Source: Cutibacterium acnes
GTDB taxonomy: Bacteria; Actinomycetota; Actinomycetes; Propionibacteriales; Propionibacteriaceae
Length of the DNA stretch: 64,000 bases
NCBI RefSeq assembly: GCF_003030305.1
Contig: NZ_CP023676.1
Span: 1,674,001 to 1,738,000 of the forward strand
Reading direction: 5' to 3'
Part shown: positions 38,195 through 49,975 of the stretch, in pieces
Layout of the letters: every line of letters starts with the position of its first letter
Position numbering within the stretch: position 1 is the stretch's first letter
Made by a program: the position numbers and the translations under genes
Notes under the pieces: model-generated
The model's database searches: none
What the model was told of the DNA's origin: nothing
The model's input: the letters and a program-made list of their open reading frames with translations, nothing else

Positions 38195-39541
38195 TCACCA
38201 GGTGAGCAGCGCCAGATCCTCATCGTCGAGATGCTCGCTGATGAGCAAGCGCCGTGCCGTGCGCTGTCGCAACTCCCCCACCCGCATCGGACCAAATGCG
38301 CTCGTCAAGTCCTCTGGCCAGACCGTCGTCATCGCGTAGGCAAGGGCGGCACGGCGTCGGGGCACCCGGTGCCCGTCGACATAGAGCGGCCCTCCGGACA
38401 CCGCAGGAAGAAAGGCTCCCAATTCCCAAACCGCCTCGTCAGCATCCCGGCCACCAAAACGCCCCGTCCATATGGCTCGTTCCGCGCGTACTAGCGGATC
38501 CTCCCCATCATGTACAGCAACGTTGACCCAGACGCCCCCCGGGACTAGCTCAGCCAACTCAGCTGAGGCTATACACCGGGACATAAAAGTACCCGGCTCA
38601 TCTATTGGAAGCTCCCACAACCGACGCAGCCCCTCGTCACGAAGCTCGGGATTACCCACGCGGTGACCCAGCCGGAACGCAGCGCAACAGGTGAGGAGCT
38701 TGGCGACGTGATCGTCGCCTTTCCCAAAGGGCCGTGACAAAACATTTTCCAGGCCCTCAGCAGCCATCTCGAGAGCATCAAATGGTGCGACCCTCATGCC
38801 GACCGCACTCATAAGCAACCACGTCTGAGGACCTGAAACGGTGCGTGGATCAAAACTCGATACGATCTCATCGACACGAGCACCAACCGCCGACGCAACG
38901 TGGGGAGACCACCCAATCATCACCCGGGTAGCTCCCCGGGACTCATAGATGACAAGGTCATGAGCCCCCATCGGTAGCGGGCCAATCGTTTCACTGGTCT
39001 GGTCGATTCCATCGACAAGAATGCCAGCATCTGGGGTACGACACATCATTTCTTCCGGCGGGTCAACGATCGTTTCACACGGCAACCACGAGGGAAGACA
39101 TTCCAGCGCTTCCACGACGGCGCCCGCCGGATGACCACGCCACAAAGCCATTCGGGCGCTGCCTGGAGACAGTGCGACCTCAGCACCCAGCAGACTGACC
39201 CCCTCATCAACAGGGTGGCAATCTCCCATATCTTGACGCCAGACCGTCAATGCTGCATCGTCACAGGCGCCTCTGGTGACGACAATTCCGCTAGCCCCAG
39301 CAGCCCAAACGATGGCTGGGACCGGTTGATCGAGAGTCCACGTCGGACCGGGAACCGTCACATCAGTGTCATCAACACCGGGAGGCATGGTGATCCCGGC
39401 GACGAGTTCCGCCACGTCTCCTTCACGCGACTGGACCGAAAGGACCGCTCCGCATGGGTGTGTCCACATCCACGAGGACTCGTGATCGGACTCCTGGCAT
39501 GACACCAGTGTCCACGGTGGACTAACGGTGACGCGGTTCAT
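38195..39541 (-). CDS. Protein of unknown function
   Basis: 448 residues from the ATG at 39541, which has GGAGGT four bases upstream; the frame is open seven codons further. No family was recognised. The protein is acidic, without signal peptide or clear transmembrane segment. The N-terminal half looks beta-rich with Trp-containing strands (W-T-L-V-S-C, W-M-W-T-H-P-C-G), the middle has strands ending R-V-M-I-G-W-S, and the C-terminal third is helical with Ala/Arg/Leu repeats. It lies 25 bp downstream of the Nei-like glycosylase gene on the same strand, so they may be co-transcribed. 150 bp separate it from lysX. Confidence 0.75.
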   Translation of the reverse strand: MNRVTVSPPWTLVSCQESDHESSWMWTHPCGAVLSVQSREGDVAELVAGITMPPGVDDTDVTVPGPTWTLDQPVPAIVWAAGASGIVVTRGACDDAALTVWRQDMGDCHPVDEGVSLLGAEVALSPGSARMALWRGHPAGAVVEALECLPSWLPCETIVDPPEEMMCRTPDAGILVDGIDQTSETIGPLPMGAHDLVIYESRGATRVMIGWSPHVASAVGARVDEIVSSFDPRTVSGPQTWLLMSAVGMRVAPFDALEMAAEGLENVLSRPFGKGDDHVAKLLTCCAAFRLGHRVGNPELRDEGLRRLWELPIDEPGTFMSRCIASAELAELVPGGVWVNVAVHDGEDPLVRAERAIWTGRFGGRDADEAVWELGAFLPAVSGGPLYVDGHRVPRRRAALAYAMTTVWPEDLTSAFGPMRVGELRQRTARRLLISEHLDDEDLALLTW

Positions 39542-39565
39542 TCTGACCTCCAAAACCAACAACCG

Positions 39566-40384
39566 TCAGTGACGCCGACGCTGACACCGTGGGCACCAAA
39601 ACAGGTGACGCCCTCCCTGTGCGACCATCCGCACCGGCGTATTACACACCAAACAGGGCTGGTCCTCGCGCCGGTAGACGTACACCTCACCGCCATGATG
39701 ATCTACCCGAGGGGGCCGACCCATCGCCTCCGGAGTGTGCTCTGGCTGCACGGTGTCGATGCGCCCTGACTCAACTCCGGCGCGCATGAGCATGACCAGA
39801 TCATCCCACATCGCCAACCACGTTGAGTGGGAAATCTGCTTGCCAGGGGTGGCTGGATCAACGCGGTGGCGAAATAACACCTCAGCTCGGTAAATATTGC
39901 CAACTCCGGCCGCAACCCTTTGGTCTAACAACACATCGCTGATTCGCCGTGACGACCGTCGTACCTTGTCCCATGCAACGTCCGGATCTGCATCGTCGCG
40001 GATGGGGTCGGGGCCAATAGTGGCTGCGACCGTCCCCCACTCGTCGTCGTTGATGAGCTCGCACGTTTGCGGACCGCGTAGATCAGCTGCAGTAACGCCG
40101 TCGGTGATGCGTAACCGCACCTGACCGACCACAGGAACTGTCGGCTCGACTGCCAGCTTGCCAATCAATCCCAAGTGGATGTGTAACAGGTGGTCAGGAC
40201 GATGATTATCGAAGTCCACGACGAGATGTTTGCCCCATGCCTGAGCTGAGGCCAGCACTGTCCCATCCAGCATGGCTGCGGATTCGGCGAATCGTCCCTG
40301 CGGAGAAGTGACCTCAACCCGTGAACCGGCGAAGGCCAAGCCGATGGCATTGGCAAGACGATGGATGACGTGGCCTTCAGGCAC
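39566..40384 (-). CDS. Nei/Fpg-family DNA glycosylase (endonuclease VIII type)
   Basis: 272 residues from GTG 40384. The start is decided by chemistry: after processing the protein must begin Pro-Glu-Gly-His, with catalytic Pro2 and Glu3, and the codon before them is GTG; the open frame upstream is not used. A conserved Lys lies in the Q-A-W-G-K-H-L-V-V beta turn, the helix-two-turn-helix has V-A-A-G-V-G-N-I-Y-R-A-E, and the C-terminal zinc finger is C-L-V-C...C-P-R-C. It removes oxidised pyrimidines and cuts by beta,delta-elimination in base excision repair. The order nei, then rpiB upstream matches M. tuberculosis Rv2464c-Rv2465c. Confidence 0.9.
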   Translation of the reverse strand: MPEGHVIHRLANAIGLAFAGSRVEVTSPQGRFAESAAMLDGTVLASAQAWGKHLVVDFDNHRPDHLLHIHLGLIGKLAVEPTVPVVGQVRLRITDGVTAADLRGPQTCELINDDEWGTVAATIGPDPIRDDADPDVAWDKVRRSSRRISDVLLDQRVAAGVGNIYRAEVLFRHRVDPATPGKQISHSTWLAMWDDLVMLMRAGVESGRIDTVQPEHTPEAMGRPPRVDHHGGEVYVYRREDQPCLVCNTPVRMVAQGGRHLFWCPRCQRRRH

Positions 40385-40498
40385 GGTTGGTTGTCCTCTC
40401 GGATAAGTAGTCATAGCGTCATGGAAGTCGAACAGGCGCAACGAGTTGAGGCAGGATAGCTTCATGAATGCCTCTGACCACGGCAAACAGCACCGAAA

Positions 40499-40522
40499 CC
40501 ATGACCACCGGCGTGGTCATGG
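40499..40522. promoter_or_regulatory. 24-bp perfect inverted repeat before a small ORF
   Basis: Arms CCATGACCAC (40499-40508) and GTGGTCATGG (40513-40522) around CGGC. It lies 25 bases upstream of the ATG at 40548 and between divergent genes (Nei-like on minus, small ORF on plus). It could be an operator or an RNA hairpin in the leader. Confidence 0.45.
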
Positions 40523-40547
40523 GTCAATCCTTAAAGGAGATCGCGCT

Positions 40548-40703
40548 ATGAGGACGCGCGAACTTGTGGAGCAGCCCGAACCCTCCGGTGAGTCCCAGAT
40601 GCCCGAGCCGGGTCAGGAGTGGAAGACGATACTGGCGGATCTTCAACGTCGAGCCACCGCCAGTCACGTCAATAATTCAGGGCAGGAGAACTCACCCCAG
40701 TGA
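40548..40703 (+). CDS. Small protein of unknown function (51 residues)
   Basis: The ATG at 40548 has a strong AAAGGAGA site at the right spacing, the best reason to call it. The frame is open upstream to 40446 with two earlier ATGs but none has such a site. The product is hydrophilic, with Glu/Pro/Gln in the first half and an amphipathic W-K-T-I-L-A-D-L-Q-R-R helix, then a Ser/Asn/Gln tail. No family was recognised. It runs convergent to rpiB and overlaps its 3' end by 12 bases. A perfect inverted repeat precedes it. Confidence 0.5.
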   Translation: MRTRELVEQPEPSGESQMPEPGQEWKTILADLQRRATASHVNNSGQENSPQ

Positions 40704-41165
40704 GCCCTTGTCCTCCCAGCGAATGAGCTTGTCAATACGACGCTGGTGGCGGTCCTCGTGGGAGAAATCGGTCGTCAGGAAAGTTTCGACGATCTGCCAG
40801 GCTTCCTCCTGAGTCTGCATCCGGCCACCCAAAGAGACAACGTTCGCATTGTTGTGGAGACGTGCCAGTTCCGCGATCTCGACGGTGTACGCCAGTGCGG
40901 CGCGAATCCCCTTGACCTTGTTCGCAGCGATCTGCTCTCCGTTGCCGGAACCACCCAGCACGATGCCAAGCGACCCCGGGTCGGCCATCACGGCCTGAGC
41001 ACACGGGATGCAGTAGTCGGGATAGTCATCCTGAGAGTCATAGCTAGCCGCACCATGATCGACGACCTGGTATCCAGCTTCGGTCAACTTGCCAACGAGG
41101 TACTCCTTAAGCTCAAAGGCCGCATGGTCGGTGCCGATATGAACATGTGAAGGCTTAAAGGTCAT
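40692..41165 (-). CDS. rpiB: Ribose-5-phosphate isomerase B
   Basis: 157 residues of the RpiB/LacA/LacB family. It interconverts ribose 5-phosphate and ribulose 5-phosphate in the pentose phosphate pathway. Seen: H-I-G-T-D-H-A-A-F near the N-terminus (Asp13, His14 for phosphate and substrate binding), G-G-S-G-N-G-E-Q with Glu77, and L-H-N-N-A-N-V-V-S-L-G-G. The enterobacterial catalytic Cys in the G-[TS]-G loop is absent, as in the mycobacterial enzyme that uses the Glu. A GGAGG sits only one base from the ATG, which is unusually close. The next gene upstream is divergent. Confidence 0.92.
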   Translation of the reverse strand: MTFKPSHVHIGTDHAAFELKEYLVGKLTEAGYQVVDHGAASYDSQDDYPDYCIPCAQAVMADPGSLGIVLGGSGNGEQIAANKVKGIRAALAYTVEIAELARLHNNANVVSLGGRMQTQEEAWQIVETFLTTDFSHEDRHQRRIDKLIRWEDKGSLG

Positions 41166-41231
41166 GCCTCCATCATGGCACCTAGACCCGGCCAGTCAGT
41201 GTCGTAGATCATCTTCGATAGCGTGAAGGCT

Positions 41232-42521
41232 ATGGCTGAAAGCACCTCATCTGTTCAGGTCCCCGACCCCTACCGTCTGGAACTGGTCACCAGCGACGGT
41301 TCCCGCAGCGAGGCGGTCGACAATGTGCTACGCGCGGTAGCACTGGGGTTTCACCTGTCCCAACCCTCCGACGCCGAGCTCGAGCACTACGCCGCTTGTG
41401 TCGAGGGCGAACAGTTGTGGACAATCCGCCAACCTGACCCAGACCCGGAGTTTCCCAACCTTCCGGTCGCGACAATGGACACATACCCGAGCACCATTAA
41501 CACCGGCCATGGTCATCTCGAGCCGGCCACGTTCATTACCGACGTCACTGTGCGCGCCAGCCACCGCAGACGCGGTCTGCTACGTACCCTCATGACGAAT
41601 ACCCTGACCCGTTCCAAGGAGGAGGGTCTAGCATTCGCCGCCCTGACTGCCACCGAGGGCAGCATCTACGGACGGTTCGGATACGGCATCTCAACCCGCG
41701 ATCAAAGCGTCGAGATCGTCGTTGACGGCCGGTTTAAGCTCAACCACGCCCCAAGCGGAACAGTCTCGATGGCTGATCCACTGGCCATTGATGATCTTCG
41801 TCTCAAAGTGTTCTCCGAGTTCCACCGGGCCCGTCGCGGGTCCCACAATCGCCAGCCGTGGCACGTCGATTACGCTTCCGGACGCTGGGACCCTCAGAAG
41901 GGCGGCCCAAACCGTCGCGTCCGTTCAATCGTCCATCACAACGACGATGGCGAACCCGACGGCGTCGTTTCCTACCAGATCGACAAGGATTTCGGCTCAC
42001 AGATCACCATCCTCGACATGGTCGCCACCACCCCGGACGCTGAAGTCGCGTTGTGGGAGTTCCTCGCCTCGGTTGACCTCATCGAGATGATCAAGGCACC
42101 AAAGGTCGATCCCGCCACCCCACTGCCATGGGCGGTAGAAGACCCCCGAGTTGTGAAGTTCACCCGCCATATCGATCTCGGCTGGCTGCGCATCCTTGAC
42201 GTCAAGAAGGCGATGGCCGTACGCGGTTGGGACCATCAAGGCTCAGTCACCTTCCACGTCGTTGACCCGATGGGTTATGCCGAGGGCACCTGGCAGGTCG
42301 ACGTCGAGGCTCCGGGAGCGCCTGCGACCGTCACGAAGGTCGACGACTCCACCGACGCCGCGACCCTTGACGTGGCTGCACTTGGATCGCTGTATTTCGG
42401 AATGGGCCGGGGATTCTCGCTGGCCGCTGCCCACCGCATTACTGGCACTGACGAGCAGATCGCAGCGGTGGACCGGATGTTTTCCACCGTCGACGTCGCC
42501 CATAACATTTCGGAGTTCTGA
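41232..42521 (+). CDS. Eis-like GNAT N-acetyltransferase
   Basis: 429 residues. The N-terminal GNAT domain has the acetyl-CoA loop V-R-A-S-H-R-R-R-G-L-L-R-T-L-M and a later Y-G-R-F-G-Y-G segment. A second, degenerate GNAT-like domain and a C-terminal sterol-carrier-like domain complete the three-part layout of mycobacterial Eis. The protein ends in Phe, as Eis does, where the terminal carboxylate acts in catalysis. Eis proteins acetylate amines on aminoglycosides, peptides or host proteins; the physiological substrate here is unknown. The frame is also open from GTG 41223; neither start has an ideal ribosome-binding site. A terminator hairpin follows. Confidence 0.87.
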   Translation: MAESTSSVQVPDPYRLELVTSDGSRSEAVDNVLRAVALGFHLSQPSDAELEHYAACVEGEQLWTIRQPDPDPEFPNLPVATMDTYPSTINTGHGHLEPATFITDVTVRASHRRRGLLRTLMTNTLTRSKEEGLAFAALTATEGSIYGRFGYGISTRDQSVEIVVDGRFKLNHAPSGTVSMADPLAIDDLRLKVFSEFHRARRGSHNRQPWHVDYASGRWDPQKGGPNRRVRSIVHHNDDGEPDGVVSYQIDKDFGSQITILDMVATTPDAEVALWEFLASVDLIEMIKAPKVDPATPLPWAVEDPRVVKFTRHIDLGWLRILDVKKAMAVRGWDHQGSVTFHVVDPMGYAEGTWQVDVEAPGAPATVTKVDDSTDAATLDVAALGSLYFGMGRGFSLAAAHRITGTDEQIAAVDRMFSTVDVAHNISEF

Positions 42522-42533
42522 GGCACCCTTACG

Positions 42534-42571
42534 CAACGTGGACCAGGCATCTTTACCCGGTCCACGTTGCC
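42534..42571. terminator. Bidirectional terminator between eis-like gene and ligA
   Basis: Arms GCAACGTGGACC (42534-42545) and GGTCCACGTTGC (42560-42571) are exact inverse complements with a 14-base loop. It lies between two convergent genes, 13 bases after the Eis-like stop. Confidence 0.7.
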
Positions 42572-42604
42572 TTATCGGAGTGACAGACCCCAGAGAATCG
42601 ACAC

Positions 42605-45362
<2,758 letters not shown>

Positions 45363-47957
45363 ATGAGCTCGGTCAACATCACTCGCGAGGAGGCGCAGCA
45401 GCGCTCCCAGGTCATCACGGCACATAGCTCCAAGGTGCTCGTTGATCTTTCTGGACGCGACCCCAACGGCGACCCGCTCGGCGAGCCGACCGAAACCTTC
45501 GTTTCCTCCTCAACAATTCAGTTCTCATCGACTGGTGGGCAGAGCCATCTCGACCTTATTGCTGACGGCGTCTACGCCGCAGACCTCGACGGCACTCCAT
45601 TGGATCCCGCCGCATTCTCACATAATCGTTTCCCATTCACGACTGAGCCGGGAACTCACGAGATCACCGTCACCGCGCTGTGCCGCTACTCCCATTCCGG
45701 GGAGGGTCTGCACCGTTTTGTCGACCCTGCCGACGGCAAGGTCTACCTATACACCCAGTTCGAAATTGCTGACGCCAGGCGCATGTACGCGGACTTTGAG
45801 CAGCCCGACCAAAAGATGACCTTCGAGCTGCAAGTCATCGCACCTACCGGTTGGACCATCGTCTCTAACTCCCCCGCTCCGGAACCGACCGAAGGCCCGT
45901 GGGAGGGGATGTCGCGGTGGTCTTTTGAACCCACCCTCCCGATTTCGACCTACCTCACGGCTCTCGTCGCCGGTGAATACCATGTCGATCACGGGACAAT
46001 CCATACGGCTTCAGGAGAAATTGATGCCGACATTCTGTGCCGTCAGTCAATAACGGAATACCTCGACGCCGACCGTATTCGGACCACCACCCAGCGCGGG
46101 TTCGAGGTCTACGAGGCCGAGTTCGGATATCCTTATCCGTTCGGTAAGTACACCCAGTCTTTCGTCCCGGAGTTCAATGCGGGCGCCATGGAAAACGCCG
46201 CTTGCATAACCCATCGCGACGACCTGCTCTTTCGCTCCCGGGTCACGTCGGCTGCATACGAAAACCGTGATAACACCATCCTTCACGAGCTTGCCCACAT
46301 GTGGTTTGGCGATCTCGTAACAATGAAATGGTGGGATGATCTGTGGCTCAACGAGTCCTTCGCCGAGTGGGCCTCACACTACTGCCAGGAAAAGATCGTC
46401 GAGAAGCATGGCGGCATCGACCCGTGGGTTTCTTTCGCCAACCAGCGCAAGACCTGGGGTTACACCCAGGACCAGCTGCCGACCACCCACCCCATTGCAG
46501 CCGACATGATCGATCTTGACACCGTCGAACAGAACTTCGACGGGATCACCTACGCCAAGGGCGCATCAACCCTCAAGCAACTGGTCGCCTTTGTGGGTGA
46601 AGATAAGTTCCTCGCTGGCGTGCGGACGTATTTCGCCCAAAACGCCTTCTCAAACACCGAACTCAAAGACCTTCTCCACCAACTCCAGGTGGCGTCGGGG
46701 CGGGACCTGTCCTCCTTCACCGAGCAGTGGCTGCGTACCCCCGGTGTCAACACCGTCCGCCCGGACTACGACGTCGACGAGAAGGGCAACTTCACACGCT
46801 TCGACATCGTCCAGACCGCTACCGAGAAGTATCCGACTCTGCGTACCCATCGTCTGGGAGTCGGCATCTACACCCTTACCGACGACCACCTGACCCGTAC
46901 CGAGCTTCTCGACGTGGACATCCACGACGAGCGTACCCCGATCGCGGCCCTCGTCGGGCACTCCCGCGGCGATCTGGTGCTACTCAACGATAGCGACCTG
47001 ACCTACGCCAAGGTACGTCTCGACGATCATTCGATGGCCACCCTCATTGACCGCATTGACGCCCTATCTGACCCGCTGGCCCGTGCACTGTGTTGGAGCT
47101 CGGCATGGGACATGTGCCGCGATGCCGAGATGCGCGCCCAGGACTATGTCACCTTGGTTGGCAAAGGCTTGCCCAGCGAAACCGACCTCACAGCCGTGAC
47201 CGCACTCATCCGCCAGGCGACAACCGCCGCGATCTCGTACAGCAACGCCGAAGATCGCCAGGAAGTGCGTGACCGTCTCGTCGCCATCCTCGCGACTGGC
47301 CTTCGAGATGCCATGCCCGGCTCTGACCACCAGGTTGCCTATGCCAACGGTCTGGCTACCGCAGCCACCACCGACGCCGCAGACCTGCTCAAGGGGTGGC
47401 TGTCCGGTGAGGAAGTCCCCGAGGGACTCAGTATCGATCAGGGCATGAGGTGGCGCCTCGTCACCGCGCTTGCCAGAGTGGGAAGAGTTGGGGAAGACGA
47501 GATCGCCGCCGAGCTGCAACGAGACAACACCATCTCTGGTTCCGAGCAAGCTGCCGGGGCCCGCGCCGCAATGCCGACCGCCCAGGCTAAACAGGCCGCC
47601 TGGCAGCGCGCCACCACCGACGATTCGGTACCCAACGAGACTTACCGTCAGTTGGTCATGCAGTTCATTCAGCCTGATCAGACCGAGGTTCTCTCCCCGT
47701 ACGTCGATCCATACCTCGAGCTATGCAAAGCCATCGACTCCCACGAGGGTCAGTGGGCCAAGGCCGGTCACGCCCAGGTGCAGAACGCCTTAATGTGGCT
47801 ATTCCCGAGTACCGAGGTCATAGACGCCGCCTGGCTCAACAAACTAGAGGGCTGGGTTTCCGACAATGACCCCGGCAGCACGGTCCGTCGCGTCCTTGCC
47901 GAACGTGCTGATAACGCCCGCCGTATCCTGCGCTGCCAGGAGGCAAGCCGCGGGTGA
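45363..47957 (+). CDS. pepN: Aminopeptidase N (M1 family)
   Basis: 864 residues. M1 zinc metallopeptidase that removes N-terminal residues from peptides in the cytoplasm. Substrate anchor G-A-M-E-N, zinc ligands His308, His312 and Glu331 in H-E-L-A-H...N-E-S-F-A-E, and the C-terminal helical ERAP1-like domain. Two in-frame ATGs are possible (45360, 45363); the second is preferred because GGAGG at 45354-45358 is otherwise too close. A further ATG at 45345 lacks a site. It probably finishes peptides released by the Clp and tricorn-type enzymes encoded earlier. A perfect hairpin terminator follows. The gene occupies the same relative place as Rv2467 in M. tuberculosis. Confidence 0.95.
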   Translation: MSSVNITREEAQQRSQVITAHSSKVLVDLSGRDPNGDPLGEPTETFVSSSTIQFSSTGGQSHLDLIADGVYAADLDGTPLDPAAFSHNRFPFTTEPGTHEITVTALCRYSHSGEGLHRFVDPADGKVYLYTQFEIADARRMYADFEQPDQKMTFELQVIAPTGWTIVSNSPAPEPTEGPWEGMSRWSFEPTLPISTYLTALVAGEYHVDHGTIHTASGEIDADILCRQSITEYLDADRIRTTTQRGFEVYEAEFGYPYPFGKYTQSFVPEFNAGAMENAACITHRDDLLFRSRVTSAAYENRDNTILHELAHMWFGDLVTMKWWDDLWLNESFAEWASHYCQEKIVEKHGGIDPWVSFANQRKTWGYTQDQLPTTHPIAADMIDLDTVEQNFDGITYAKGASTLKQLVAFVGEDKFLAGVRTYFAQNAFSNTELKDLLHQLQVASGRDLSSFTEQWLRTPGVNTVRPDYDVDEKGNFTRFDIVQTATEKYPTLRTHRLGVGIYTLTDDHLTRTELLDVDIHDERTPIAALVGHSRGDLVLLNDSDLTYAKVRLDDHSMATLIDRIDALSDPLARALCWSSAWDMCRDAEMRAQDYVTLVGKGLPSETDLTAVTALIRQATTAAISYSNAEDRQEVRDRLVAILATGLRDAMPGSDHQVAYANGLATAATTDAADLLKGWLSGEEVPEGLSIDQGMRWRLVTALARVGRVGEDEIAAELQRDNTISGSEQAAGARAAMPTAQAKQAAWQRATTDDSVPNETYRQLVMQFIQPDQTEVLSPYVDPYLELCKAIDSHEGQWAKAGHAQVQNALMWLFPSTEVIDAAWLNKLEGWVSDNDPGSTVRRVLAERADNARRILRCQEASRG

Positions 47958-47965
47958 CGTGAACG

Positions 47966-48006
47966 ACGATAGTGGCCTCGAACCGTTTGTTCGAGGCCAC
48001 TATCGT
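47966..48006. terminator. Bidirectional terminator after pepN, perfect 18-bp hairpin
   Basis: Arms 47966-47983 (ACGATAGTGGCCTCGAAC) and 47989-48006 are exact inverse complements with loop CGTTT. It starts 8 bases after the pepN stop and also faces the convergent small membrane-protein gene. Confidence 0.88.
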
Positions 48007-48032
48007 CTTCGTATCAGGCAGCTGGTTGAGAA

Positions 48033-48215
48033 TCAGTCAGGATCGTTGCTATTGCGTCCCTTCGCACGATGGATTCCCCACCCAACGAAGATGAAGAGAA
48101 CGGCAGTGGCGATCGGCCACACGACGCACAGCATGAGCAGGTGAACAGAGCTGTAGTGAGCTTCGGGCCAGCCAGGCAAGGTTTTCATGGGCACGAAGGC
48201 CAGCGCATCGATCAT
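48033..48215 (-). CDS. Small membrane protein
   Basis: 60 residues if started at the ATG at 48215; the frame extends to 48260. One transmembrane helix (about residues 22-46, L-L-M-L-C-V-V-W-P-I-A-T-A-V-L-F-I-F-V), preceded by a Trp/Pro-containing stretch (L-P-G-W-P-E-A-H-Y-S-S) and followed by a Lys/Arg-rich cytoplasmic tail. This layout is common among conserved actinobacterial single-span proteins of unknown role. Convergent with pepN across a terminator. Confidence 0.6.
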   Translation of the reverse strand: MIDALAFVPMKTLPGWPEAHYSSVHLLMLCVVWPIATAVLFIFVGWGIHRAKGRNSNDPD

Positions 48216-48451
48216 GGCCTCAGCGTAGCGTCTATGCGCACGCGAGTAACCGGACTTCATAGAACTTAATCTTCATCGAGCTTAAATGTGGGAGGAGCCA
48301 TTGTGAAAGGGCTAAGCTCCAATGTGTTTGCCGATTGCACTCATCGGTGTTCACACGCGCGCGGCATCTCATAACCTCACCAGATCCGCCCTCAACTGCA
48401 TCAAGAGTGAATCACTGGAAAGATGGGGACGAGACACCGAGGAGGAAACGC

Positions 48452-49900
48452 ATGAGTGACACTGCGCCACAGACCGCCGAGGTCGGCGTCATCGGAATGG
48501 CCGTCATGGGCTCTAATCTGGCCCGAAATATGGCCCGTAAGGGCTTCCGTGTCGCCATCTATAACCGCACCGCATCACGTACCGACGAGGTGATAGCCGG
48601 GCATGGCAACGAAGGGACGTTCCTGCCCTTCCATGACCTGGCCAATTTCGTAGCCAGCCTCGAGCGCCCGCGTCGCGTCGTCATGATGGTTAAGGCGGGG
48701 TGCGGCACCGATGCCGTCATTAAAGAGATCACCCCTCTCCTCCAACCTGGTGATGTCCTCGTCGACGGTGGTAATGCTTATTTTGGTGATACCCGCCGCC
48801 GTGAGGAGGAAATACGTCCCACCGGCATTCACTATGTTGGTACTGGCATCTCCGGTGGGGAAGTCGGGGCCCTTGAGGGTCCATCAATTATGCCTGGCGG
48901 GTCTAAGGAATCTTACGAAATCATCGGACCGGTCTTAGAAAAAATCTCCGCCCACGTCGACGGTGAACCCTGCTGCGCATGGATGGGTACTGACGGCGCC
49001 GGACACTTCGTCAAGATGGTCCATAATGGCATCGAGTACGCCGATATGCAGTTCATTGGCGAGGCGCACTCCCTTTTGCGTGCCGCCGGTTTGACCAATG
49101 CTGAGGCCGCCGATGCCTTCGAGTCGTGGAACCATGGCGACCTCAATTCCTACCTCGTCGAAATCACTTCTCGGGTACTGCGTGCCAAGGATCCTCGTAA
49201 CCCCGACACAGACCTCCTCGACGTCATCCGCGACGAGGCGGGAATGAAGGGAACGGGCACCTGGACCGTCCAGACTGCTCTCGAGCTTGGAGTGGATGTC
49301 TCCACTATCAGCGAGGCGGTCTTCGCCCGATCCGTTTCCAGCGCCGTGCCGCTGCGCACGGTCGGTCAGCATGTCCTTGCGGGGCCGGAGCACACCATCA
49401 CTGTTGAGGACCGGCAAACCTTCCTTACCGATGTTCGTGATGCCCTATGGTCGGCGAAGGTGGTGGCCTACGCACAAGGTCTCGACGAGATTCGTACGGC
49501 GGCCGCCGAGTACAACTGGGAGGTCGATATGGGCCAAATCGCGTCAATCTGGCGCGATGGCTGCATCATTCGCGCGCGTCTGCTCCAACGCATCAGGGAT
49601 GAATACGCCGCCGGTGACCTCGTATCCCTCCTTGAGGCCCCGTCCGTGAAGGCCGAGCTCGCACGCTGCCAGCAAGCGTGGCGCCGGGTCGTCGCCTGTG
49701 CTGTCGAGGCCGGTGTTCCAGTTCCGGGATTCTCTTCAGCCCTGGGCTACTACGACCAAGTCCGAGCCCCTCGTCTTAACGCCGCTCTCACCCAGGGTCT
49801 GCGCGACCTTTTCGGTGCCCACACGTACCGGCGCGTTGACGACGAAGGTTCTTGGCACCTCAACTGGTCAGGCGACGGTCGCGAAGTCCGCGCCAACTGA
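48452..49900 (+). CDS. gnd: 6-phosphogluconate dehydrogenase (decarboxylating)
   Basis: 482 residues. Oxidises 6-phosphogluconate to ribulose 5-phosphate with CO2 release, normally making NADPH in the oxidative pentose phosphate branch. Rossmann motif G-M-A-V-M-G-S-N-L-A, N-R-T for the NADP phosphate, catalytic Lys in G-H-F-V-K-M-V-H-N-G-I-E-Y, S-G-G in the substrate loop, and the long all-helical C-terminal domain ending with the G-x-W-H-L-N-W stretch. GGAGGAA before the ATG at 48452 fixes the start; the upstream open frame is ignored. RpiB, the next enzyme of the pathway, is encoded at 40.7 kb. Confidence 0.95.
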   Translation: MSDTAPQTAEVGVIGMAVMGSNLARNMARKGFRVAIYNRTASRTDEVIAGHGNEGTFLPFHDLANFVASLERPRRVVMMVKAGCGTDAVIKEITPLLQPGDVLVDGGNAYFGDTRRREEEIRPTGIHYVGTGISGGEVGALEGPSIMPGGSKESYEIIGPVLEKISAHVDGEPCCAWMGTDGAGHFVKMVHNGIEYADMQFIGEAHSLLRAAGLTNAEAADAFESWNHGDLNSYLVEITSRVLRAKDPRNPDTDLLDVIRDEAGMKGTGTWTVQTALELGVDVSTISEAVFARSVSSAVPLRTVGQHVLAGPEHTITVEDRQTFLTDVRDALWSAKVVAYAQGLDEIRTAAAEYNWEVDMGQIASIWRDGCIIRARLLQRIRDEYAAGDLVSLLEAPSVKAELARCQQAWRRVVACAVEAGVPVPGFSSALGYYDQVRAPRLNAALTQGLRDLFGAHTYRRVDDEGSWHLNWSGDGREVRAN

Positions 49901-49975
49901 GTCTTCCCTCCACGAGAGTGGCCAGCCCTGGCCGTCGTGTCTGTTCCTACCCCACGCAACCCCATAAGGAGCCCC

